Made by a program: the position numbers and the translations under genes
In this document: piece by piece, positions 40,301 to 64,000 of the stretch
Layout of the letters: each line of letters starts with the position of its first letter
How positions within the stretch are numbered: the first letter of the stretch is position 1
Notes under the pieces: model-generated
Seen by the model: only the letters and a program-made list of their open reading frames with translations
Databases searched by the model: none
Told to the model about the DNA's origin: nothing
DNA from: Coturnix japonica
Taxonomy: Eukaryota > Chordata > Aves > Galliformes > Phasianidae
DNA length: 64,000 nucleotides
Direction of reading: 5' to 3'
Assembly: GCF_001577835.2 (NCBI RefSeq)
Contig: NC_029543.1
Span: 1,190,199-1,254,198 of the forward strand

Positions 40301-41596
40301 GAATTCCCCAGAGCCTCCAGCAAAGACAGGTCAGTACCTTCTTTTGAGTGTGATTTCATTCCTTGGATGGCCGCCCTCTGCACACCACACAATCTGTTCC
40401 TCGGGGCCATTTTCCACTCTGGTTACTAAATCTCCCCTGACGGTTTGTAAGGAGGCTCAGGGTGTTTCATTCTGCATTTGCCCAGCCCAGCTCCAAAACT
40501 GTCACTCTTTGAGAAGCTGCTTTTTCCCCTCCGAAGTGTTTGGCTGCTCTGAGCTGACAGGAGCTGCAGGCAGCTGCTCAGGGCACCTGGGAAACACAAA
40601 GCAGAATTGCCTCTGCAGTTGGTGTTGCCTTTGGAAGTGTCTCTCCCAGGCAGGAGTGATGCTGAAGGCTGCTGAGCTGTATGAGGTGCACCTCTGGGCC
40701 ACCATCACTCCCATACAGCTCTAACACAACTGCATGGTTATGCACTCAGTGAAGGGAAGGGCAATGTTGAGGAGTGGCTGTTGTGTTTTTTCCAGTGCCT
40801 TTCTATCAGCAAACAGCTTCCTGAGCTGGATTTGCAAGTGTACAGGGGCAGGCTTGTCTCGGCCTTTGCTCTTAGCAGGCAGAGAAAGAGTGTGACTCCA
40901 AGCCATAGTTAGGAGCAAGACTACAGGGTAAGATGGAGGGGACAAAGGCCTGGGTTCCCACCTGGTTTTTAGTTCATCTTAGATGAACAGTGGTGCTATT
41001 TGCAGCCTATTTGAGGAGGAGGAGCTCTGCCAGGACCTCACACCTTCTCCTTCTCCTTGGCAGGTTTCATTGAGGAGCCAGAGAGGAAGTATTGCTTCGA
41101 GTGCGACAGCGAAGAGCAGTGCCAGGAGTGGATTGAGGCGCTCAAGAGAGCCAGGTGGGCTGAACCCCAATGAGAAGGGTCTGCTTTGTGCTGCACATCC
41201 ACTGCAGCTCCACATTGTTTGCTTCCTGGGATCAATTGGGGTGAACCTGGGGAGGAAAGCAGCTCCCTCCACCTGGCCAATCTTCCCTTTGGCTCTAAAT
41301 CACTTCAGAAACTTCCCCACGTTCCTTTTTGCTCAGCCCACTGTTCTTTTCTTACAGCTACGAGTTCATGAGAAGAAGTTTGATTTTCTACCGGAATGAG
41401 ATCCAGAAGATGACAGGGAAGGTGAGTCCCTGCAGTTGGCTGCTGGGGTCGGGCTGGATCTGTGGCCTTGCTGCTGTCCCAGCTCCCCCTGCCCATGTCT
41501 CACCATCACTTCCCCTTGCTCTCCTTGCAGGACCCCCTGGAGCAGTTTGGGATCTCGGAGGAAGCCCGTTTCCAGCTGGCAAGTCGCAAGCAGTAA
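37326..41596 (+). CDS. PLEKHJ1: Pleckstrin homology domain-containing family J member 1
   Basis: Exons: 37326 to about 37421, then 38378-38445, 39331-39397, 41064-41154, 41358-41421 and 41531-41596. Exons 2-6 are in phase and read LVKLVVNFLFYFRTDEAE, PIGALLLEHCRITKEE, FIEEPERKYCFECDSEEQ, SYEFMRRSLIFYRNEIQK and DPLEQFGISEEARFQLASRKQ, close to human along their length. They form a single PH domain, the whole of this roughly 150-residue protein. Exon 1 begins MRYNERELAVLSRQPAEKAAEI, then leaves the conserved frame: the bases that should read MRVPKKGS carry an extra C and an extra G. With the donor at 37422 the exon is 96 bases instead of the expected 94, so exon 2 would open with an early stop. 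Sequence error, a shifted donor at 37402 (in phase, but weak) or real divergence are possible. The protein is linked to membranes and endosomal traffic in mammals; its exact role is poorly known. Confidence 0.9.
37455..38335. repeat. G-rich minisatellite filling PLEKHJ1 intron 1
   Basis: Units built from GGGATGGGGGTATTGGGATG and GAACTGGGGGTATT vary from about 20 to 48 bases and cover nearly 900 bases. The strand has hundreds of GGG runs and so is strongly quadruplex-prone. The reverse strand gives a long open frame of Pro/Ser/Gln that I regard as an artefact of the repeat. Confidence 0.9.
38446..41063 (+). other. PLEKHJ1 introns 2 and 3
   Basis: Apart from exon 3 (39331-39397) this 2.6 kb is intronic, with donors GTTCGG and GTGAGT and pyrimidine-rich acceptors. 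I see no repeat family or second gene in it. A CA-rich stretch of about 30 bases lies near 38466. Confidence 0.6.
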
Positions 41597-43690
41597 TTAA
41601 TTCCACAGGCTCCACTCTGGAGGGGTCAAACCCACCTGCACCCCAAGAGGAACAGTGGCAGATCCCCCCCCCCAGCAACGACCAACTGACGTTTTAATTT
41701 ATTAGCCAAATGGGACTATTTTTTTTTTTTTAAATGATTTTTTTTAAGGGAATTCTTTGCACATTCCCACCTCTCCTGCCCTCCCGCAGCCACGTGGGCA
41801 GCCATCAGACTGTGACCTTGTGCACCGATGCTGCTGCAGCCATGGGAGTAACAGCAGGAGCAGAGGAGGAGGGACTGAGCCGAGCTCCAGCACTCACTGT
41901 CCTCCAACAAAGGCTCAGCCCTGGTGCCAGGAGCTTTGGGGCCGGCCTTGTGCCAGTTCCAGCTTCCCCTTAATCCCTGCCCTCCTGCTGGGAGCTGCTG
42001 GGCTTCTCTGGCTTAGGGTGTTCCTGTAGGATGATGCTCTGCCTGTTGGCATTGCTGTGCCGCAGGGTTAACCCTGCTGTGCTCTCTTCAACACAAAGCC
42101 ATTTCCATTCAGAAAGGCTTCTGTGAACATGGGCATCACCCACTGCCACCAGCACCTCCTGGGCTGCTCTTCTCTTTGTCCTTCTCCAGACAGGCGCTGC
42201 TCATTCCTAGAGGCCCCATGAAGCCCAGGCTACTGCCAATTAGAGAGCAGTCACAAACGATGGGGAGAACAAAGCTGTAAAGCACAATGGAGCAAAAACA
42301 GGACTGAGAGCTCCGTGTCGTGATCCTGCTGCCCTCTGCAGTGCTGTGGGCCGGGCTGAACCTCAGGAGCAGCAGGTGGAGACTTGGAAAAGCTGCGTGC
42401 AATTGGGCTGGATGTAAGAGCATCGGGTTATGCAGAAGTTGAGCCCTGGGAGCATCCCCCTGCTGTGCTGCAACACAGGGAACAACGAGTGCCTTTGCAG
42501 GGACTCCAATAATAAAGGGACTCCAGTAATAAGCATTAAGGGACATCTCGAGGCTCTGCACCTGAGTGCAAATGGAAAGTGCAGCCAGAGATGATGGATG
42601 GAAGGTGCTCCCCATCCCCAGAGCTTGGAGACCTCGTTCCTTGGGAGCTGCTCAGCCCTGAGGGAGGGGGAGCAGCTTTTCTTTTTGCCAGCCAGGCAGC
42701 AAAAAGGCTGCTCCACAATTACAGCAGTGACTGAAGGGGGGAGAGCAGCTCGTGCTGCAGTGGGGCCAATGGGAATGGGAAGGAGTGCAGGACTGAGTGC
42801 CTGCAGCAGCGCTGCCTGGCTTCCCTCTGTACCTCAGCTGTGGGTACCAGGGGAGCAGCAGATGGCACCGGCGCTTTATTTTTAACCTCACGCCCCAGAT
42901 CTTTTCCTTCTCCTCCCCCGTATCCCCTTTCCCTGCAGTGGTTCAGGTGCTTGCAGCAGCAATTACCAAAAACAAACCGCGCAGGGCAGAAAATAGGGCA
43001 GCGTGGAAGGCAGATGGCAGCGCTCCTGTGAGCCACAAGCTGGGATTAAAGGCTGGAGCAACACAGAGCTTTGGGGACACAGTGTCCTCGGGTGACTGCA
43101 GAGACAACAGCCAAGGAGCTCAGTGCTGCAGTGAGGGCTCTGTGCTGGCAGCCCACCCTATGGGTCTGACCCCACTCCAGCAATGGGGTGGTGGTGATGC
43201 ACCAGGGACAGCGATAACCCCAATGTTATTGAGGAGGTGCCAGTGATATCACCTAAACCTGAATGTAAGACAAATGCTGTGAAGAGTTGCGTGGGCCTTT
43301 GCAAGCCCGGTGACTTAATTAGCCAATTAGTTGTTAGCATAGCGTAGGACACTGTTAGACACCCCTCAGCAGGAGGGGAAGGTGGTACTGGAGAGATCCA
43401 CATCCACTAATGCTGGTTTAGACACAGATCTGCATGATGTGTTTGTACTGCAGGGTCCCGACCCTTTGAGCGTGGGCTCTGCAGCTGTTGTACAATGACC
43501 ATTTCCAATAAAACCTCTTTTAAAAGCCATCAGAGCGTGGTGAGGGGCTGAACCCCCAACCCTGGAGGAGCAAGTTTCCCTATTGCACAAAGGGGGTGAG
43601 CAAAAAAAAGAAGGAAAAATCCCACAGCATTTATGGGATGAGCAGGAGCTGCGACCAGCACCAGCCCAGCACTGCGCAGTGAAACGCCAC
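41597..43690. other. PLEKHJ1 3' UTR and tail-to-tail gap with DOT1L
   Basis: AATAAA occurs at 42511-42516 and 43507-43512 on the plus strand. The second has a GT-rich stretch about 30 bases later and would make the PLEKHJ1 3' UTR about 1.9 kb, ending some 170 bases from the inferred DOT1L end. No open frame here looks coding. Confidence 0.45.
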
Positions 43691-43719
43691 GACAGAGCAG
43701 TGTATTAAAATACGTACAC

Positions 43720-43725
43720 TTTAAT
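43720..43725 (-). terminator. Probable DOT1L poly(A) signal
   Basis: ATTAAA on the reverse strand, the last good hexamer before the PLEKHJ1 side. It would give DOT1L a 3' UTR of about 5.8 kb; a nearer, non-canonical signal is possible. Confidence 0.4.
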
Positions 43726-46700
43726 ATAAAGACCAAACTTCAAAGCATTTGTTTCCATTACAAATCAAGGGAGAGACACAAGAAATTAAGTGAGGGGGAG
43801 GGGGGGAAAACCAAAACCTAACAGTGCGGGGCGTTAGAAAGGCGGGCGGGGATATATATATTATACATACATATATACACACCAGAATTTGCACTACTTC
43901 TATGGAAGGAATGATGGGACAAACTTACCGGTGTAAAATAAAACGACAACAAAAAAAAGATAAATTAGGGGGAGTTTGAGCTTTAAATAATTGGGTTTAA
44001 TCGGCTAAAAATTATATAAACTAATCCCTATTCCCTAGGAAACATCCCGTATCACTGCTCTAAGAAAACGCGTGGTGGTTGTGGTTTTAAATCCATTGGA
44101 AATGGATCGTTAGTAGTAGTTAAAGGTTTACTAATCAATTCCTGAGCAACAGCAACCTCATGACCCGCTGCGTCCCGCCTGGCTCCTATGGAGGGTGCAA
44201 AGAGACCCAACGAGTTGGTTTTAATTAGAGATCGATCGCTTACAAGATCAATAGGTTCCAGAAGCCATGAAGCGGGATGGACCAACCCATCCTCCTCTTC
44301 CTCGTTAACCACAGCAACAAGACCTCGCTAACGAGCCAACCGCGCCAGAAGAAAGCAACAGCTGTACCTTAAAGCAACCCTAAATCCCAAAGTTGAGAAC
44401 TTTATGGTCAGAGATCCAAAACCCAGAACTGCACAGAGGGGTTTTGTTTGTGAAGGGTGGAAATGGAAGGGACCTCTGCACAAAGATGCGAACAGCAGAT
44501 GTGCCGGTGGGATATTTCCAGTGTGTCTTTCCTATTTTTGGCCTTGGGGTTGGTTAAACCCTGAAGTTCACAGTAACGTCACCCCTTACTGCACCGTTCT
44601 GTCTCAATGGGTGTTTCTAAGGTGAAAGGATGAAGAAAATACAGCATGATACCATCCTACATGCTGTGAATCCATCTTAGAGCGAGAACCCCATATGGAG
44701 ATGTCAGAGCAAATAAAGGAAGGAAAAAACAGCCCTCAAACCTCATATATTCATACACCAACTGACCGCAGAAGGACGAAGATGTTTCCTATCACCATGG
44801 TTGTCCACTGCACTGAAGGGAACAGCCCTGCACCCTAAAACAAGAAGCAGCTTGATCCTACAAACCCATAAAGGCAAAGCATGCACGGTGGGTCCCATTG
44901 CTGACACTGTGCTGCACGGTGCTCAGGAAGGTCCTTTCTTTCTGGCAACATCCACTGCCTGATGGATTCTGTCTTCCTGACTCTCCCCTTGCTGGCAGCA
45001 ATGATGTGGAGGAGAAGGAACATTTGTGACGGCCATCCAACGGCTGCACCCCAACAGGAAGCAGAAACGGAGAAGGAATTCTTTCTTGGAAGCGGCCGCA
45101 AAGCTTTGGTTACTCACAATTATCTCCGATCATTAAAAACAGGTTTTGTATCTCTGGCACGGCGCTCGCACGCTGCAGTCGTGTGCGTCTCATTGCAGCC
45201 ATATGGATCAGATCTTAACAACTGCAGGAGCTGCTCCTCCAGCAGCACTACAACCAGATAACAACCAGCTCAGTGCTTTACGTGGCACTACCAGCAGCAC
45301 AGCCCAGCAGGGATGATGTAGGGTACGCTACAACCACCCATGGGCACACATCTTCATGGTTTGGGATGAAGGTGGGGGAACACGAGGCGGATGAAACTCT
45401 GACTTGGTCCACTTTCTGCAAAGGACCTGCTAAAAGCAGGAGGACTACAGGGATAAAAATGGGGGGATGCAATTAAGGCTCCGGCCCCTCCAGCCACTGC
45501 TCACCCCCATCCCCACCTCCCAGGACCGCAGTGCAGTGCTGGGAAGGATGTGGGGCAGCTCTGCAGCTCACAGCGACCCACGGCTGTGGATGAAGATGGG
45601 GCTGCCTGACTCCCAGCTGCAACACATCTGGGTTACATTGTCCTCCTGGATTCCAGGACATAAACTCTGTACAGCTCCTACTAGAAGCTACGGATGTTTC
45701 TCAGCCTTCACCCTCTGCATGTTTTTGCCCTCCTTCACGTTCTCCTCTCGTATCTCTAACGTCCTCTCCCATACCCAGAGCAGAAGACAGTTCCCCAAAG
45801 TCCCTCCTTTCCAGGGCTATCAACCCCTTCCCTTCCCAATGAACCAGACAACATCACAGCAAGAGTTTCTACACACAGTGGCCGCCTACGGAAGACACAC
45901 ATCGGAACCAACAAATAACCACACGCTGAGCTGAATCTCTAAGATCTCAGAGGATGAGGTACGAAGAAAAGGGGATGAGGTACAAAGAAAAAGGTCTACA
46001 CGGAACCTGCGGGGGGTGGAAGCTGTCAGGGAACTGCAACGCAAGGACCGGAGCCATCTCACATAGAGAGGCAGCTGGAAGCCACGGCACCCGGCTCACC
46101 CCATTGAGTCTGAGCACCTGGGCAGATGTCCCCAACACCTCAACGTGTTTCTCTTCCCGTCATTCTGCTGTTGCAATTCCCCCTTCTTTGACCGTAGTTT
46201 CCTTGATTGGTGCTGGGTCCAGTCTGACCTACAGACTGGGTGATTATCTACATCATGGATCGTCTTTTCTCTCCTCGTTTTGTGCACTCGAATAAATAAG
46301 TTTTTACACGTTTTACTGTGCACTGTACAGTCTAAAAATAAAGGAAATAAAGTATATGAAATTTATAAATTTTCATCACATCTCTATAAAATACAGCCGC
46401 TGCTCTGAGCAGCTCTTTCTGTACACAGAACACTGAGTCACAATACAACGAAATGCACCAGTTCAATGCACCACTTGCACCGGGGGGGCAGCGCGGTGAG
46501 CGAGATCACGGCGTGGTGAGCTACCATTCAGATCCACTTAAAGCAAAGAAATACAGAAAGCAAAATGCACTTAGTAGAACGTCTAAAGCCATTTCTGAAT
46601 CAAGTATCAAAACTCTACCAACAAAATACATCGTACTCGGAACGAAAACGAGCTGATTAAAATCTACCTGCACCGGTACAGAAGCACTATGTTCAGTCTT

Positions 46701-49482
46701 CCCAATGTCATCTCGAGGGCCCGATCGATCCTAGTGATCACGCACCCTGTTCCAATGATATCCCAAAGCCAACCAGAATAGCTACTGAAATTCACGGCCT
46801 GCGGACGGTGTGGTGGGATGGGGCAGGGGTTGATCCCTCCTGCTCAACTGAGCTGCCACTCCAGAGGGGAACACGAGCTCTCATCTGTCCAAATGCAATT
46901 AAAACCCACCCGGTGGCTCGGTTCTCCTTGGAGCAAACCACCAGATGAAAGACCACCGCAGCAGACGTGGCTGTAAACCAAGTGGGTTTTGGGATATGAA
47001 CAGAGGAAGGTGAATAAATAAAAGTAGACCTGTCTGAGAACTGGGTTTGGCATTGGTCAACCCTCCAAATTCAGCACCAAGGATCAAACTAGAGGCACAG
47101 TTCTGACGGATGAAATAGCACCGAGAAGAGGCTCTTTACATCTCTGCTGGTGTGCCAGTCCTTAGTTATTCAGAGAATTTAACCACAAGTTGTATTTATG
47201 ACTCTAGGTGGAATAAAATAAGTCAAAATTATTTTCACGTTAAAAAAGATAAATACTTTACCTAAACTATCAACAATACAAACTGGAGCCTTAAGTATTT
47301 CTTTTGTCTTTTTTTTTTTTTTTTTTTTTTCCTTTATACTCAGATTCACAGTAAATATTATTTTCTCTGTTGTTTAGGTCTTTTTTAGGTTTGTGTTTTG
47401 TCCAGTAGTAAGAGCAGAACCCCTGCACAGGCCAGTGAGCACCTTTCAGTGGAAGCCGAGTGAAGTTGGTCCACGTTGTCCTTGCATAGGTCACATTGGG
47501 TTGAGGTAGAAATCCTAGTTACCTGCACAACAGGAGAGGAAGAGACTCATCTCAATGACAAAATCCACAGCGTGTCAGATGTGTCAATTATATCTATATT
47601 GCTCCGAGACCGCGACCGGACCGAGATTCGACACCTTCAGCCAGCAAAGGAGGAAGAGTTGACCCAACAGTGTTGACCCAACCACAGGTAGACATAAGGA
47701 GGCTCCCTGAGGACCGGACCCCACTGCGGGGAGGAGGAAGGTCTCTGCTTGCCCACGTGGGGCTTCACCCTTTTCTAGCACACGCTGATCCGCTCTGAAG
47801 ATGTTATTACCTTATGGAGGAGAAGCTAAGCGGGTTATTTCAGCCCCTCAACTCTGCATTCCAGCTCTGAGCACATGGATTTATACTGAGGTTGGGGAAA
47901 ACACTCAAATGTTTGACCTGCGTCATATGGAGCAGCACACAGAGCACCTCCTGGAGCAATGCTTCTGCTGCTCTGCTCCTAAGAACACCCCCAGACTCCT
48001 GGCTGCCTTTCAGTGGGCTGCAGCCACGAGCTGGCCCTGCTTTGCCCAACAGATGCACCCCACGGGATGGCGTGGCACACACAATGGGATGGCAGCAGGT
48101 TCAGCAACACCCCATTCCCACTAAAGGCACCTCCTTCAGCAGAAGACCTTCTCATCACCCCCCAAAGCCACTCGGACACACAGAGCCCCCAACCTCCTCC
48201 TCCTCCTTCTCCCCCAGCTCTCTCCTATTCACCCCATCAGCACATTAGTGTCACAGCGGCCACAGCACGGGGACATCAAACTCTTCCTCAGCCTCCCTGC
48301 TTTGTGGGGCCGAGGTGGCACTTACCTGCCTCACCAACACCTACAGGGACTACATTTGTGCCCACCGAGCAATGGGGTGGCGAAGGCGCTACACACAATG
48401 CACAGCCAAAAGAATCTCTCAGGGATATTGTAATTGAGGCATATGTTTTATAAGCGGCAAAGAGCATTCATTCAACCATTGATTTTATGCAGCTTTGGGA
48501 TCAGTGAACAGCAACAACATCAACGACCTACAGGAAAAGCACGGATTGAGCTCAGGGCCCTCTGCAATCCCCAGCTGTTACATCACGATGCCATTTTTCA
48601 TCACAATAAAGCCCAGCTCCATGCCCGTGCGCTCGATTCTAAAGGCATTTAAACAGTGCTTCAATAGAAACGTGGACAGCCTCCAGAGACCCTCCTCACT
48701 CCTACAGCCTCAGCACAGAACAGCTAACCCTGCACTGTTCCCTATAGTCTACACAGGGAGCGAGCAATTGCCAAGGGAGCAATTCTACGACTCAATAACA
48801 AAGCCCTGATGGAGACCGTCACTGCGTGCATATCAAGCTGCAGTGCTCAGATTGTTTCCTCTTCTCTGCTGCAAATTCTAACCCCTCCTTGCTACCTGTG
48901 GCTGTTTCCCAGGGCTGTGCTGGCTGCTTTTGTACTCTGAAGCTGCTGCTTGAGACCTGGAGGGTTTGGAACTTGAGGTTGGAAGCAGCATCACTCACCC
49001 CAGCACCATGAGAACACGGACTTGTGGAAGGAGCAACGTCTGCATTAGAATCATAGGATGGCTTAGGTTGGAGGGGATCTTAAAGATCACCCACTTCCAC
49101 TTCCCTGCCCTGTGCTGGAGGGGGAACCAGCGCTGGTAATCATATAAAAACCATAAGAATATAAAGACACTCCTCCTGACTGCTGATCCTCAGCAGTAAA
49201 CGTTTGCAATGAGCGATCCCAACCTGAACAAGACCCCGGTGTCAACAAGACAGCAAAGTCAGCACTATTTGTCGAGAAATCCTGACTCCCAGGCCAGGCA
49301 GCACAGAACTCTCTGCCCTCTGCCACCGCATTACATCCCACATTCCAGAGGTTTCTATTTCACAGCCCGTGCCCACCCCTGTCTGCAGAGGAAGAAGCAT
49401 CACTCAGCATCTCGCACACCACTCCTGGGGTTCGTCTCTAGCCTTACCTTACAACATAAGAACCGTTAGCTAAGCAAGCTCT
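43726..49482 (-). other. DOT1L: Apparent DOT1L 3' UTR
   Basis: No plausible exon lies between the DOT1L stop and the ATTAAA at 43725. The region is unique and AT-richer than the coding part. It includes a 22-base homopolymer (A on the gene strand, 47330-47309), a UGUAUAUA Pumilio-type word (43879-43872) near the end, and a CR1 tail at 49045-49130. Assigning all of it to DOT1L is inference from the absence of earlier signals. Confidence 0.5.
49045..49130 (-). mobile_element. CR1 LINE fragment in the DOT1L 3' UTR
   Basis: It reads AGAATCATAGGATGGCTTAG, then GTTGGAGGGGATCTTAAAGA and TCACCCACTTCCA, the reverse complement of the CR1 3' end. It therefore lies in the same orientation as DOT1L transcription. 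Confidence 0.8.
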
Positions 49483-63389
<13,907 letters not shown>

Positions 63390-64000
63390 CTGAACAAACG
63401 TTTTAAAAGAGTCAATGATTTGTTCCTGTCTTGTCTAACACAGATCCCTGTTTTTCCTCACTTGGCCCCAAACTCTTCCCTCACTCCACGCCACCTCCCC
63501 AGACCACACACTACAGTTAAAGGTCCCTTATGAAGCACTTTACCCACACATCTAACATTTCATGTACCACTGCATCACTATAAAAATAATCTCATGTGAC
63601 TTGAAGTGTCGACGCCATTAATCATCGTCCAATTCAGCCTTAACCAGGTCTGCACAACAGCAACTTCTCAGCTTCATTTTCTGCTTACTGTCACTACAGA
63701 CAAGGAATTTCACTCTGCTCACTGATGCCTTTCTGGTACCTTCCAGGTGAGGTTAAAGATTCAGACACCTGCAACCTGAGCAATGTATCATCCAGACTAT
63801 AATAAATGGCAGATTGAGGCATCCTCCCCCTTTAAAAACAAGGTAGTTCTACAGCACACAGACACCACTTGGTTTTCAGTTGCTTTTTGCCCCTCGACTC
63901 TGAGAGGCCTTTTCTTCTCCCAAGCTTGAACAGTCTGGAACAACCCAATCCCAAAGCTAACCAGGACTTCCTAAGTAAACCTATGTTCTCCTACAGCTTT
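63390..64000 (-). other. DOT1L: DOT1L intron running off the window
   Basis: Upstream of the acceptor at 63390 I find no match to the preceding conserved exon, which should end in NPKLR. The rest of the window is intronic as far as I can see. Confidence 0.65.

Overview
The window is vertebrate genomic DNA, most likely from a galliform bird on a gene-dense, GC-rich microchromosome. The evidence is short spliced introns with GT-AG borders, CpG-rich promoters, several avian-type CR1 LINE tails, many minisatellites, and proteins that recall vertebrate orthologues along most of their length. The gene order PEAK3 - OAZ1 - JSRP1 - AMH - SF3A2 - PLEKHJ1 - DOT1L is the known vertebrate order (human 19p13.3), here read from the other side. 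All coordinates come from reading splice sites by eye and checking that codon phase carries from exon to exon.

Layout: PEAK3 (+, 481-2491), a pseudokinase scaffold; a 3 kb spacer; OAZ1 (-, coding 9410-6066) with its +1 programmed frameshift; a CpG/TATA promoter with CCAAT boxes at 9.5-9.75 kb; a 30-bp minisatellite at 9.97-10.35 kb; a 14-kb stretch without a recognisable gene; JSRP1 (+, about 24.77-27.05 kb), a triadic muscle protein with a highly charged tail; AMH (-, 31608-28392), complete in five exons; SF3A2 (-, 36286-32541), a spliceosomal U2 snRNP subunit; a shared CpG/NRF1 promoter near 37.19 kb; PLEKHJ1 (+, 37326-41596); and DOT1L (-, entering from the right edge, stop at 49483, apparent 3' UTR to about 43.7 kb). 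The catalytic N-terminus of DOT1L lies beyond base 64000.

The genes do not form one pathway. They are a conserved syntenic block in which neighbours share promoters (SF3A2/PLEKHJ1), face each other tail to tail (PEAK3/OAZ1, JSRP1/AMH, PLEKHJ1/DOT1L) or follow closely (the SF3A2 end lies about 0.7 kb upstream of AMH).

I did not find a new multi-gene system. The items most worth a second look are: PLEKHJ1 exon 1, whose reading frame is off by two bases against the conserved protein; an exact Pol III B-box without a tRNA beside the OAZ1 promoter; tandem arrays inside the first introns of SF3A2 and PLEKHJ1; the 300-bp polypurine coding tract of JSRP1; and the very long DOT1L 3' UTR.
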